A stretch of DNA of 64,000 nucleotides from Pythium myriotylum (lineage: Eukaryota; Oomycota; Peronosporomycetes; Pythiales; Pythiaceae): the NCBI GenBank assembly GCA_023091665.1, contig JALJCQ010000028.1:1-64000 (forward strand). Reading direction: 5' to 3'. This document shows, piece after piece, positions 30,609-40,875 of the stretch. The position numbers were made by a program, and so were the translations under genes. Under the pieces are notes generated by a model that had not been told where the DNA came from, did no database searches, and saw only the letters and a list, made by a program, of their open reading frames with translations. Position 1 is the first letter of the stretch, and each line of letters begins with the position of its first letter.

Positions 30609-33600
30609 ATGGTCGGCGACGCAGATGACGACGCGACGCGAGGCGGCGTGGCCATCCAGGTGAGCAAGAGTGGGGGCGATCGGTGCGCCTTGCAGAGAGC
30701 TATCGATTGGTGTGCCGCTCGGCGTCGGTCGACGTCTCTAACCCTAGGAACGTTGACGCTGAATTCGGTGTATATTTCCAAATGTAGGTGCACGCGTACA
30801 TTTCCCCGTCGCCAGTGCTTCCTGCGGGTGTGAATGGTCGCCAAGTGGCTTTGGATGGGTCTGTTGTGCGCGTGCGCGACGCGAAGCTGGTCGAGCTCGT
30901 CGCTGGGTCCGATGTAAGTCGCCTGGATCGAGATCGAGCGTGATCACTGTCTGATTACCGATGTGTCTCATGGTTTACGCTAGGTGACGAGTCTGCGTGT
31001 GGATCACGCGTACTACCAGCCTCCGGGGACTGAGCATGACGTCGTGGATCGCTCGCTGCAGCCGATCATTAATGCCTGTGTTGAGGGCGTCAACACTGCG
31101 ATCCTGGCGGTGGGCTCACTGCGATCGAACAAGAGCGATTTGCTCTTCCGAAAGATGGACCAGCATGGGCTCATTCTAGCCATTATCCAGTCGCTTCTAT
31201 CCGCGTTGGGAGCCAAGGCCTCCGCAGTCAGTGCGTCATCTGCCTCCAGCTCCAGACCACGATTCTCGTACATAGTTCGAGTGTCTGCTGTCGAACTGTA
31301 TGAAGAACGTGTTTTGGTGCGCCGCTAAATGCACCAAGATCAGAGAACCAATCGTAGCTTACACCAATCCGATGAACGCATAGGACCTGCTCGTCGGCCA
31401 ATTGGATGGAGGAAGATCACCCTCACAGGTTACAGTCGTCGACGGGAAAACGACGTTTAAGCAGCTCCTTGGCGTGAGCACATCGCAGCCGATTCGCGGG
31501 ATCGATTCTGTGAGACCGCTTGTGGAAGCAGCACGACTCGCAAGGTGCAGGGAGAACGGGTTGTACGGAAACGCTGCCGAGTTCAGCAGTGCAATTTTTC
31601 GAGTAAGGGGAGCTGACTGCCTGAAACGCGCGTATGGATCAACGGAGATGTTCTGAGTCGCTTAGGTCCACGTACGACAAGCGTTGGAGTTCCAAGATGT
31701 TCCACCGCAACAATTCGTTTCAAACCTTGATATTGTCGACCTGCCACCAACCGATCGTCTTTCCAATGTAAGTTCCGGATACTGTTCGCTTGCAAACATT
31801 TTGGTGAAGCTAATGTGCGTGTGTGGATAGTTGGTTGGGCCAACACGGCTATCAGAAGGCCCATTGCTGAACAAATCGCTGTTTGCATTGTCCGATTGCA
31901 TCGAAACTATCTATGACGCGGCAAATCCTTCACTCCAGCCACCATTTGATGAGTCTCATTTGACTCAACTTTTGCAGGATGCGTTCTGGGGGAACTGCTT
32001 AACAGTCGCCATGGTGTTTCTCTCTCCCTGTGATGTAAATGCGACGCGGACAACGATGCAACTGGGCAAGAAGCTTCAATCTATCAAGTGCTTTCCTGTT
32101 GTGAATAATGACATAGTTCGTGGACTGCTGCGTAAGTACTTTTCTCAGTTACGCCAAGCAAAGTGCGTCGGCGCTCGATGGTCGACAAGTCGGGATATGC
32201 CAGCTCCAGGCAATGACCGTGAGTACTTGGTTAAGATTCATGAGCTTGAAGGAAAGTTAGCTCAAGAGACTCTAGAGAAACGACGTCTGAGAGAAGACAA
32301 AGACAAAATCGTCAGTATCATGAACGAGCTGAAGGCAAAATATCAACAACTGTTCGACAACGAGATCGAAATAAGGAAGGAACTTCTTGCTTGCGAGCAA
32401 GAAAAGCTAACTTTAAGCAAAGCTTTTGTTGAGTTCCAAATGGAGAAGAACTCCCGACTACAAGATCTAGACAACGAGAAGTTCGAACTCGAGACAAAGT
32501 TAATCCAAGCAGAAGAAATGGTGTTGCAAATTCAGCAAGATGACAACAAGAAAGCCTCTCAAATCCAAGACCTTTGTCTGAAGATGAATGAGATTGTCCA
32601 AGAAAAGAAGATACTTAGTGAGGAAGTCGCATTGCTGCAGAAGCACAGTCAGGATTTGGAGAGCAGATGCGAACATGAGAGCAAGAAGAACCAGCAGCTA
32701 AGCCTCGAGTTGATCGTGCTGGTGAATCAGCGACAGAAATCTCTTGCAGAAATGGACGCCTTTGAAACACGGAATCGAGACCTTCAGAAGAAAGTCCAGG
32801 GACATGAGGCTGTTGAGCATAAACTGAAGGCCACCAACGAGCAGAGCCAACGACAAATTACTGAGCTTGAGCAGCAATTCGACGCGATGCGCAAGGATAT
32901 CGCTCGAAGAGAGATCGAGATCGAGAAGCTGGAGCTCGCAAGTCAACGAGAGCGAGTTGAGTTTGAGAAGCAGTATGATATTCGCACTCGGAACCATGAG
33001 TCAGAGCAATCGAAAGCCCTTGCTCATGCCACAGCACAGATTGCTGTTTTGATCAACGAGAAGGCACTAATGCACCAACAACTCCAACAACTCGAAGCCG
33101 AGTACAAGAAGTGTGAGAAGGAGAAAGACGTTGTCCATGCTTCCTGGGTATCGAAGGTTCAAGATTATGAGGAGCTGCTTGTCGCGCACGAGCGACTTCA
33201 ACACGAGGTACAGTCACAGATGGAAGAGTTTCGTCTCAAATTGTCGTTCATCACATCAAAGGCAAATGTTGTGGAGGGAGTGAGAGAGCTGATTCAATCC
33301 TATCAGCGGCGAGAACGAGATCTACGCAGTGAGGTTGTACTGTTCCAACAACGCATCAACCGTCTCCGGGGCAACCAGCTTGGTTCACAAGAAGGATCTG
33401 ATCCTATACTCTATACCGACCGCGCGACCTTGGAGCTGGACGAAATGAGACAACGGCTTCACGAAGCTGAACTCAATTCAGTGCAACAGATGGATATCGT
33501 GGCTCAAGCCTCAAACAGAATCCAGGATCTCGAGAAAATCATTGACCAACTTCGAACTGAAAATGTGGAATTGGGTGCGCGGCTCAAGAGCTCGAATCAA

Positions 33601-34002
33601 ACTGATCACCCTGGACTTGAAGCAACTCAGCAGTTGCAGAAACTTATTCTGCGGCAACTTGACAATTTACGTGCGGTTTCTACTAGTAAAGACAACTCAC
33701 CAGTAACGAGGATGAACCCTCAACAGCTCCAAACGACTGATCACGACAACGCGAACACAGAGGGTCGACCCGATCAGTATCTTACTACCAAAAAGAATAT
33801 CAAGCTGAAGCTGGGCGAGAGCGAAGCTGAATGGTTAAGATTAGTCGAGCAAGTAGAGAAACGTTGCGCGGAGCTGCTTACCAAGAATGTCATGCTCAAC
33901 GAAGAGAACGAGCAATTGCGTTCGACCATGAAGGTATGGCCTGTAATTTGCGAGGCTAACAGGGGATGCTCACACAGAAACCCTCCAAACAGACTCTCAT
34001 GA
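30609..34002 (+). CDS. Kinesin-like protein with degenerate motor and long coiled coil (about 1000 aa)
   Basis: Exons 30609-30659, 30788-30913, 30984-31316, 31384-31602, 31666-31767 and 31831-34002 join in phase with introns of 128, 70, 67, 63 and 63 bp. The first 400 residues align with a kinesin motor: the start VAIQVHAYISP, INACVEGVNTAILAVG before the P-loop, ELYEERVLDLL, LNKSLFALSDCIETI and DESHLTQLLQDAFWGN. The ATP-site motifs are altered: P-loop GSLRSNKS instead of GQTGSGKT, no SSRSH switch I, and VDLPPTDR instead of VDLAGSER. Residues 450-950 are coiled coil. The end could instead be spliced (44-bp intron 33934-33977) to finish at 34025. A non-motile, microtubule-binding or scaffold role is inferred. 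Confidence 0.8.
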
Positions 34003-34128
34003 CAAGGTTGCATTCACAACGATAATTCACGAGGAAGCAGGTCACGACTCAAATCTCTTCGTTGCTATGGTACGGTATGGCTCCATCGACGCCGAATCCA
34101 GATATTCTGTCTCCTTATCTTTTCCGAA

Positions 34129-37100
34129 CTACGGCTGGATGTTGTTGCTTCGCAGCTGGAAGGAGTCGTACTTACGCGTTCCCCAAGCATTGTAGCTCTT
34201 CTTAATCAAATGGTCGACGCGGCTTTCCACCTGCCGCTTTGTGAGACCCACGCAGAGGCGCCCACGGAGATCCGACACTACTCGTGCGAGCTTTGTACCC
34301 TCAAAGCAGGGGAACGGAGAGTGCTGGCCAGTCGTTTGTAGCAATGCCGCGATCTCGGACTGATATTTTTGCAGAGCCATGAAACCATCGCACATCAACT
34401 TGCGATACAGCTCAAATCCAGGGGACCCCATGCCGCCCATAATCATGATCATCTCTTCGGTCAACTTGAATGGTGCGTCCTCTATGCTAAACATTCCACC
34501 TGGCGCGATACCAAGAATGAACCCGAAGTCGATGTGGATGATGTGACCCTCTGCGCTCAGCAAGATATTGCCATTGTGGCGATCCTTCACAAGAAGTACA
34601 TATGACACGATTGAGTAAGCCGCCATACTTTGGATGAAGTTTCGTCTCGCGATCTCGAAACTCGGGGTGTGCGGCTCGCCATAAGTCGCCTTGAAGTATC
34701 CGAATAAGTCATTGCCACCTTTGAACGTTTTTTTCAAATGGTCTAGTGAGCACGCCTCGTTGATCGTCTCCATGATGCCGATATTTGCTCCTGTTGCGAC
34801 AATCCGATAAGTGCGCAACCACAAATTCAGTTGCTCAAACTCAAAGATCGACTTGAGCTTCGTCATCATCTGCATCGTGAACATCTCCTGGCGCAAGTCG
34901 TCATTGGTCTTAATGATAATCGAGAACAACTGCCATCCCGGAAGGTGACCGTGAGGTGACTCGCTACGGATTCGATCGCGGCGCTCCTCCCAGCTTTCAC
35001 CGTACACTTTGCTGTCGTACACAATGTTGTCCATTCGAGCATGAGATACCCGAGGTGTTGTCGGGTTTGCAAGAGCACCGAGTGAGAAACCGCTGCTTGG
35101 TGCAGAGTGGGTGGAAGCTGATCGCATGTTATCACGAGGGAAAGTCATGTGCCGATTAAGCATTCCGCCTAACGACTTCGTGTGCTGCTGGCGTGTCAAG
35201 CAAGCATTGGTTGGCGTCGACAAGTCGTCTTCAGTAGCGTTGCTCATTGTGTCCAGGCTGTCAGGCAAACTCAGGTGCGAGCCGTGCCGGCGATGGTGTG
35301 GTGTGGTTTCATGGGCAGTGCCATCAGATTCGGCTGATGAGGACAAGGAATCACGAGGCTGCGTTGTTTCATCGACCAGCTTGGAGATCGATTCAATGAA
35401 TGTGAGGCTTCCACGGCGCGTCGTAGACGTGAATGGTAACAGTTTCTCAGCACCGATCAGGTTTGCAGCGTCCACGGGCACCGCTTCAATGAAGATCAAA
35501 GTCGGTGCACGCATCTTCGTCGAGAAAACTTTACCCTCTTTTGGAGGTACTCGAACCACCTTGTAGAGTTCGTCTGACGCCACACACAGTGGGTAGAGTG
35601 CTGAAGATATCAAATTCTCGTTCAAGTCTTCAAGTTCGGCGCCGAGATGTTTGGAGCGATCTTGAATTGGTTGGACGTGGCGAAGCCGTTCGCTAATCGC
35701 AGCGAGCGACTGTACGAATCGCACCTGATCAGCTACAACCTCTTCAAGGTGAGATCGCTCTTCCTCTGTATCGCCAACCTTTAGAGATTCGTACTGGATG
35801 CTGGTCTGGAAGTCGATAATCTGGGTACCACATCGTTCCAATTCGGCCGCGCACTGTTGGAACTCATCAACAGTCATTGCACTAAGCCATCTCTCCGTCA
35901 ACGACCCAGGTTCGTTCGTCTTGATCGAAAGTCCCGCTTCGTGAATCGCTGTAAGCTTCTCCACGATCGCTGCGCGTTGATGATCTGGACTTTCACCTAG
36001 CAGCAGTTCACTCCATACTTTGCTCGACGAAGTCGGGGGATACAAGAACCCAAGCAAGAGTAGGAGCGAGTTCGGGTGGTGACGGGACGAGTCTTCTACT
36101 GATGCCTGGACGTGCCAAATGGTCTGCAATGCAATCCGCGGTGATCGGCGGCAAATGGCAGCGATGTACCTCTTCAAACAGAACAGCTGTGTCGAGAAAG
36201 TTGAGAATTCAGTGTCGCAGCATTGGAACAGGTGCAGGATCTGATACCAGAGGCTCTCGACTCGGTCGATGCAGTTCTCCACGTAGAACGGTAGACGCTC
36301 ACACGCCACACAAAATAAGTGAGGTTTCTGACGAGTCTGATACAAGATCTTGATGGTCTTGATGAGGCTCATCGGCGCTGTCCGGAGCTTGGCTACGGTT
36401 CGCTCGTAGACGAGTTCTTCCTGGGAGATGTCGTTCGCGTCAGCCGACGTCTGGCGCTGGATAAGCGACATGATGGAGCGCTCCCCGTCACCAAGTGTCC
36501 GCGCGAGTGACGTCGTGAACGAGAGTACGCTGTTAAGGTACACAAGAAACTCTTGTCGCCGAGCACATCGCATGCAGCACTTGCGGACGCCTGGTGTGTT
36601 GGTGTGATGAAGGCGAACATACTTGTTGCAGTGACGCGGGCAGAACGCATAATGGCATGAGTTGCAGATCACGCGGCGTCCAACAAACGTGCCAAAGCGG
36701 ACGGCACAGCGAGTGCACTCGACGCTCGAGTACCCAGAAATCGATCCGTCCGACGCTTCCGATGTGCGCGAGGCAGCCGACGAAGGAGCGTGCGGTCGAG
36801 GTGACGGCGCTTTGGCATCGTGATCGTAAGCGGTGTGGGCTGATGACACATCTGACGCTGCCATTGCGCGTACGGCATCCGCAGGTACAATGCGCCGGCG
36901 CTCGGCCGACTCGTGGCCGTGCGCATGGTGAGCCAGCGAGCCCAGCGGACCGTCGTGATGGTTACGCACGATGCGTCTGGAGAGACGTCGCTGGCGTTCC
37001 GAGACTACACACCTCGACAAGTTCTGGACCCACCGCTCCTTGTCCTCACTTGACTTGGCCGAGCAGAGTAGCACGCGGTTGCTCGTCGTTCGGATCGAAA

Positions 37101-37641
37101 AGGCATGTGGGTACACGTTCACAGATCCGAAGCCGTTCCAAGGTTCGACAGCCTTGATGAAGACTTCACCGCGCAACTGCTGATCTTTGCGCGCAAGCTC
37201 TTCGGTCATGTACCAGCGCATGCGGTTGCCATGCACGATGCAGAAGCGCCACGATCCCATGTAAAGACTTGAGCTGTACCGCTTGCGCAAGTACCCTTCA
37301 AAGACCACTTTTTCGTCGTCCGCGTCCATCTCCTTCTCTGCGATCGCCGACATTGCAAGTGCTGACGCAGCCGCGGCCATCTCTGCGGTCGAGGGCGCAA
37401 CGACCTCAATTCCTTCAGCCGCCCAGAGTTGCTTGATCTGCTGCGCTTGGTCTTCCGGAGTCACGTTGCCCGACGAGGCGTCGCTATCCTCACTGTTGAG
37501 CTCAAGCAGGATGTTGTCGTCGCGCGCTGGGTCGTCGCCACCGAGCACTGCGGGCGAGCGATCGTCATACTCGCGCCGTGCCGCGGGGCTGTAGACCGGT
37601 GACGGCGCGGCCATCTCGGGCATCTCCAGCGCGGTCGCCAT
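34129..37641 (-). CDS. PH-FYVE-phosphatidylinositol 4-kinase fusion (1170 aa)
   Basis: A single exon. A PH domain spans about residues 113-220 (FEGYLRKRYSSSLYMGSWRF ... ERWVQNLSRC). A FYVE-like zinc finger follows near 313-365, with paired cysteines in CTRCAVRFG, CNSCHYAFCPRHC and CCMRC. A helical accessory region lies in the middle, then a lipid kinase catalytic domain from about 900 to the end with DDLRQEMFTMQMM, the catalytic loop DRHNGNILL and the metal-binding IDFGFILG. The C-terminus (YNAWGTRKYDSFQ) resembles type III-beta PI4K/Pik1. It should make PI4P on membranes selected by the PH and FYVE modules. Kinase assignment is firm; PI4K rather than PI3K rests on the C-terminal similarity. 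Confidence 0.9.
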   Translation of the reverse strand: MATALEMPEMAAPSPVYSPAARREYDDRSPAVLGGDDPARDDNILLELNSEDSDASSGNVTPEDQAQQIKQLWAAEGIEVVAPSTAEMAAAASALAMSAIAEKEMDADDEKVVFEGYLRKRYSSSLYMGSWRFCIVHGNRMRWYMTEELARKDQQLRGEVFIKAVEPWNGFGSVNVYPHAFSIRTTSNRVLLCSAKSSEDKERWVQNLSRCVVSERQRRLSRRIVRNHHDGPLGSLAHHAHGHESAERRRIVPADAVRAMAASDVSSAHTAYDHDAKAPSPRPHAPSSAASRTSEASDGSISGYSSVECTRCAVRFGTFVGRRVICNSCHYAFCPRHCNKYVRLHHTNTPGVRKCCMRCARRQEFLVYLNSVLSFTTSLARTLGDGERSIMSLIQRQTSADANDISQEELVYERTVAKLRTAPMSLIKTIKILYQTRQKPHLFCVACERLPFYVENCIDRVESLWYQILHLFQCCDTEFSTFSTQLFCLKRYIAAICRRSPRIALQTIWHVQASVEDSSRHHPNSLLLLLGFLYPPTSSSKVWSELLLGESPDHQRAAIVEKLTAIHEAGLSIKTNEPGSLTERWLSAMTVDEFQQCAAELERCGTQIIDFQTSIQYESLKVGDTEEERSHLEEVVADQVRFVQSLAAISERLRHVQPIQDRSKHLGAELEDLNENLISSALYPLCVASDELYKVVRVPPKEGKVFSTKMRAPTLIFIEAVPVDAANLIGAEKLLPFTSTTRRGSLTFIESISKLVDETTQPRDSLSSSAESDGTAHETTPHHRRHGSHLSLPDSLDTMSNATEDDLSTPTNACLTRQQHTKSLGGMLNRHMTFPRDNMRSASTHSAPSSGFSLGALANPTTPRVSHARMDNIVYDSKVYGESWEERRDRIRSESPHGHLPGWQLFSIIIKTNDDLRQEMFTMQMMTKLKSIFEFEQLNLWLRTYRIVATGANIGIMETINEACSLDHLKKTFKGGNDLFGYFKATYGEPHTPSFEIARRNFIQSMAAYSIVSYVLLVKDRHNGNILLSAEGHIIHIDFGFILGIAPGGMFSIEDAPFKLTEEMIMIMGGMGSPGFELYRKLMCDGFMALQKYQSEIAALLQTTGQHSPFPCFEGTKLARVVSDLRGRLCVGLTKRQVESRVDHLIKKSYNAWGTRKYDSFQLRSNNIQP

Positions 37642-38752
37642 GGCTCAATCGGGCTCTCCTCTTCTCCTTCGATCCTCCTCGCAAAGCTCACTGCTTAAAA
37701 ACACACGCACGCACAGAGACAGAGACACCTGTGCGAGACACGCCGAGACGAGGTGAGCTCTCGCCAAACTTGGTCGTCAACTTGGTTCGACACAGACGCG
37801 ACTCGGAAGGCCTCTCGCAACGTACAGCTCCAACCGGCAGGCGGCCGTCCACGTACGCGCGCTGTCTCTCCCTTGGCGGCGCTCCCTGCCGCTACACTCG
37901 ACGGCGCAGCGCAAGAAGGAGCCGAGTCACCACGTGGAGCCGACGGCGCCTCCTGTCTGAGACACGGGCAGATGCTTGGGGAGCGTTATGGGAGTGGAGA
38001 ACCTCTGGGAGTTGATGCTCCCTTCGGCGGCTCTTATGCGATCTGGGAGGTTGTTGACCTCCAGAAACCCATAGAACATGTTCCATCGCCCCATCGACGT
38101 CATGCGACGGCCGGGAAGGCCGCAGGCTCGGAACGGTTCTCGGACAGAAACGCGGCACAGCCACGACCCACAACACGACGCGGAGAACAGGAACCAGGAA
38201 CTTCAACACTCTCTCCTCCCATCCAGCGACGACGGGGAGAACTGAAAAATTGGGGGTCGGGGCGTCGAGGAGGAGAGCGATCCATTTTGAGAGAGAGAGA
38301 GAGAGAACGGTTCCAACGAGAACCGTTCCACGTCGCTCCTTGCTGCCCTTCGCACCCAGAACTCACCCCGTCCACGGGTGAGTTCTGGGCAGGGCGCCTC
38401 CCCTACCCGCGAGTCGGTTTCCTTCAGTTTCTCTTGTTCACGGCTCTAAACACCAGTGCATGGGGCCGATCGTCGCATTGTCACTCGCGAGTGATTGAAA
38501 ACAAGGGCTAGGGCTAATTAAACCCCCTCCTCTCTCATGGAACCAAACTCAGAACAATGATGAAAAAAAAGGATACGACCCACATCTGATCCCAACTCAT
38601 CCCACACTGAGCGTGTCTCAGACTCAGATCAAGTGGGCTTCAAAATACCGGTATCATCTCGGTTTTCGAACCCTCCCCCACTTCTGGGCTGGTCCACCTT
38701 GAATGCGAATGGATCTCCTCGCCAGATCCTCTTCCTTCCCACTCGTCTCCGC
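37642..38752. other. Divergent intergenic region, with GA repeat and hairpin
   Basis: About 1.1 kb between the kinase and hydrolase starts. It contains a short GA repeat near 38290-38306 and a perfect 14-bp inverted repeat at 38355-38389. Open frames here (for example on the plus strand from 37753) show no domain and are probably chance. Confidence 0.5.
38355..38389. repeat. Perfect inverted repeat (14-bp stem, 7-base loop)
   Basis: Arms CCCAGAACTCACCC and GGGTGAGTTCTGGG flank the loop CGTCCAC. It lies about 360 bp upstream of the hydroxyisourate hydrolase start. It could form a hairpin in RNA or be a dimeric protein-binding site; there is no T-run to suggest a terminator. Confidence 0.6.
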
Positions 38753-39169
38753 ATGGCCTCGTCGCGCCGCCTCGCCGCCGTGCAGAGCCATCTCCAGCCC
38801 GCCATGTCCGCGCACAAGTCGCCCGTCACCTCCCACATCCTAGACACGTCGATCGGCAAGCCCGCCGTGAACGTGCGCATCGAACTCCACGCACTCGACG
38901 CGTCCACGGGCCAGTGGCACGTCGTCAACCACGGCTTCACCAACAGCGACGGCCGCGTGGCCACGCCGCTCGTGCCCGAAGGCTTCGTCTTCGCGCCGGG
39001 CACGTACAAAATGGTCTTCGACACCAAGAGCTACTTTGAGCAGACCGGCGTCACCGAGTACTTTTACCCGGACGTCGCCATCACGTTCCTCATCAAGCAC
39101 ACGGGCCAGCACTACCACGTGCCGCTGCTCATCAACCCGTTCGGCTACTCGACGTACCGCGGCAGCTAA
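38753..39169 (+). CDS. 5-hydroxyisourate hydrolase (transthyretin-like), peroxisomal PTS2
   Basis: 138 residues from the Met at 38753. The protein hydrolyses 5-hydroxyisourate, the product of urate oxidase, in purine breakdown. Family marks are SHILDTSIGKPA near the N-terminus, HYHVPLLINPFGYSTY and the diagnostic C-terminal YRGS. Residues 6-14 are RLAAVQSHL, an exact match to the peroxisomal targeting signal PTS2 (R-L-x5-H-L), so import into peroxisomes alongside urate oxidase is likely. The frame is open upstream to 38633, but the PTS2 near the chosen Met supports this start. It is convergent with the next gene, with 17 bp between stops. Confidence 0.92.
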   Translation: MASSRRLAAVQSHLQPAMSAHKSPVTSHILDTSIGKPAVNVRIELHALDASTGQWHVVNHGFTNSDGRVATPLVPEGFVFAPGTYKMVFDTKSYFEQTGVTEYFYPDVAITFLIKHTGQHYHVPLLINPFGYSTYRGS

Positions 39170-39186
39170 GTGCATCCTCTCATGCT

Positions 39187-40875
39187 TTAAAATGGCACTT
39201 TCATGGTCAGCATCGGATCCTCGTCTTCCTCTTCTTGTCGCGAGCACAGGTCGTCGGGGAGAACGGGCGCGTGGTCCACGTCCGGGTCGGCGTCGTCAAA
39301 GTCGAGCAGCGCGTCGTCCTGGACGCCAACTGGCACTTTCGTGGTTGTCTTTGCCGTCTTCTTCGTCGTCTTCACAGCAGCAGGAACTGCTTTGGATTTC
39401 TTGTTGGTCTCTGTTGCTGATTGAGACACACTCGGGGAGCCATGCTTTGACGACAGCGAAGCTCGAGGAACGCTTTGTCGTGGCTTGACTGTGGCAGCAT
39501 TCTCGCGCGGTTGCCCAAGAGTCTTGGTCGATCGAGGCTTTGTTTCCTTCAGTTGCACTGTTTCGGGCTCTGGAGCTGACACAGTCTTCTTTACTTGCTT
39601 GACTGGGGCAGATTTCACCGGAGAGAGATCCTGGTTGCTCTTCTCATGGCAGCTGCTCGTGGTGCTGGTCCTCGTTGAAGAACAGTGAGGGTCTAGGGCC
39701 GGCAATTTTGTCGACTTCCTTAGTTCCCCAGGCGGTAGCTTCGCCGGGCGACTCACTGATAGAGACGTGGGCAATATATCCGATACGCCATGCCCAGTGT
39801 TCTTTGCAGTCGGAAGAAACGCCTTGTAGAAGTCCAGTTCTTCCTTTGCCTTGTCCACCTCCACTGCGACATTCAACTTGGCAGCCCTTACGAGAGCATC
39901 AAACTCTTCCAGCTCTGCTGGTGTTTTCCCATCCAGTTGGCTCTCGGGACATGTTGGCAGTTGTTCGGTTATGGATGCCGATTGGGTTTTCGTTGGCTCG
40001 TATTGTTGAGATGCGCGCCGAGCTCGAAGTCGCAGGATCACTGCTCTTGCCTCTGCGTCGTTGTTGATTTCTGTCGTCACATTTGGAGCTTGGGCTACTG
40101 GCAGAGGCTCCAGGATACGGGGACTTGGTGTTCGAGGGTTACACGATGCTGGTCGAGAGAGACATGTCGATTGCGGAGGAGTGGGCTGCCGCCGTGGCAA
40201 CGGATCTAAACCACCGATCTGGTTCCCACTGCTCTTATGGGGGTGAAAACTCCCACTAACGCTTGTCGCAATCTTCGAAGCGGCTGACGGAGCGTTTGTT
40301 GCTTTGTTCATACTATCCCTCTCAATTTGGTCAAAGAACTTCAGCGACGGCGCTCTTACGTTGGGAATAGATCGCGGGAGAAAGCTTTCCAGCTTGCAAG
40401 CTTCGATCGAGGCTGCATCTCGTGTTGCTGCTAGGCGTAAACTCAACTTTGCGAGTCGAGTCTGGATGGTAATTTGGTCTTGGAAGTTAGGCCACTCGAA
40501 GTCGTCGTCCTTTGAATCATGAGGAGGAATGAACTCGACAGAGAACGTTATTGGTGCACCAACACGCAGGACTGAATTGAGAGGCAACCCTTCCGTGATC
40601 AAGCGAAACCGAGACGTGAGCGGTGGAGTAACGACGAGTGGCACGGAACCCTGAGTCGATTCTTCACGAAGCAAACCTTGAGGAAGCAGCGACAGTGTTG
40701 TTTGAATAAGTCGATTTTTGTTCTGCGCCTCGTGCAAACCCCAGGATGGGAAACAAATGGATCCTGGTGCTGCTTGGAGCTCATACTCTACTTCGTGAAC
40801 AAGAACTAGCGTCGAGATGTTGTGTTTGGCTTCCAATCCCTCGCGCTCATGCGGTTGGTCCATACTCCCACTCAT
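39187..40875 (-). CDS. Uncharacterised protein (562 aa), beta-rich N-terminus and basic disordered region
   Basis: I do not recognise a family. Residues 20-190 have alternating hydrophobic patterning (STLVLVHEVEYELQ, SVLRVGAPITFSVEFIPP) that suggests one or two beta-sandwich domains. The remainder is low complexity, rich in Pro, Ser, Thr and Lys, with a run like KKTAKTTTKVPVG and a very acidic end (DFDDADPDVDHAPV, RQEEEDEDP). There is no signal peptide or membrane helix. The long uninterrupted frame and the compact convergent position next to 38753 support a real gene. Confidence 0.65.
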   Translation of the reverse strand: MSGSMDQPHEREGLEAKHNISTLVLVHEVEYELQAAPGSICFPSWGLHEAQNKNRLIQTTLSLLPQGLLREESTQGSVPLVVTPPLTSRFRLITEGLPLNSVLRVGAPITFSVEFIPPHDSKDDDFEWPNFQDQITIQTRLAKLSLRLAATRDAASIEACKLESFLPRSIPNVRAPSLKFFDQIERDSMNKATNAPSAASKIATSVSGSFHPHKSSGNQIGGLDPLPRRQPTPPQSTCLSRPASCNPRTPSPRILEPLPVAQAPNVTTEINNDAEARAVILRLRARRASQQYEPTKTQSASITEQLPTCPESQLDGKTPAELEEFDALVRAAKLNVAVEVDKAKEELDFYKAFLPTAKNTGHGVSDILPTSLSVSRPAKLPPGELRKSTKLPALDPHCSSTRTSTTSSCHEKSNQDLSPVKSAPVKQVKKTVSAPEPETVQLKETKPRSTKTLGQPRENAATVKPRQSVPRASLSSKHGSPSVSQSATETNKKSKAVPAAVKTTKKTAKTTTKVPVGVQDDALLDFDDADPDVDHAPVLPDDLCSRQEEEDEDPMLTMKVPF

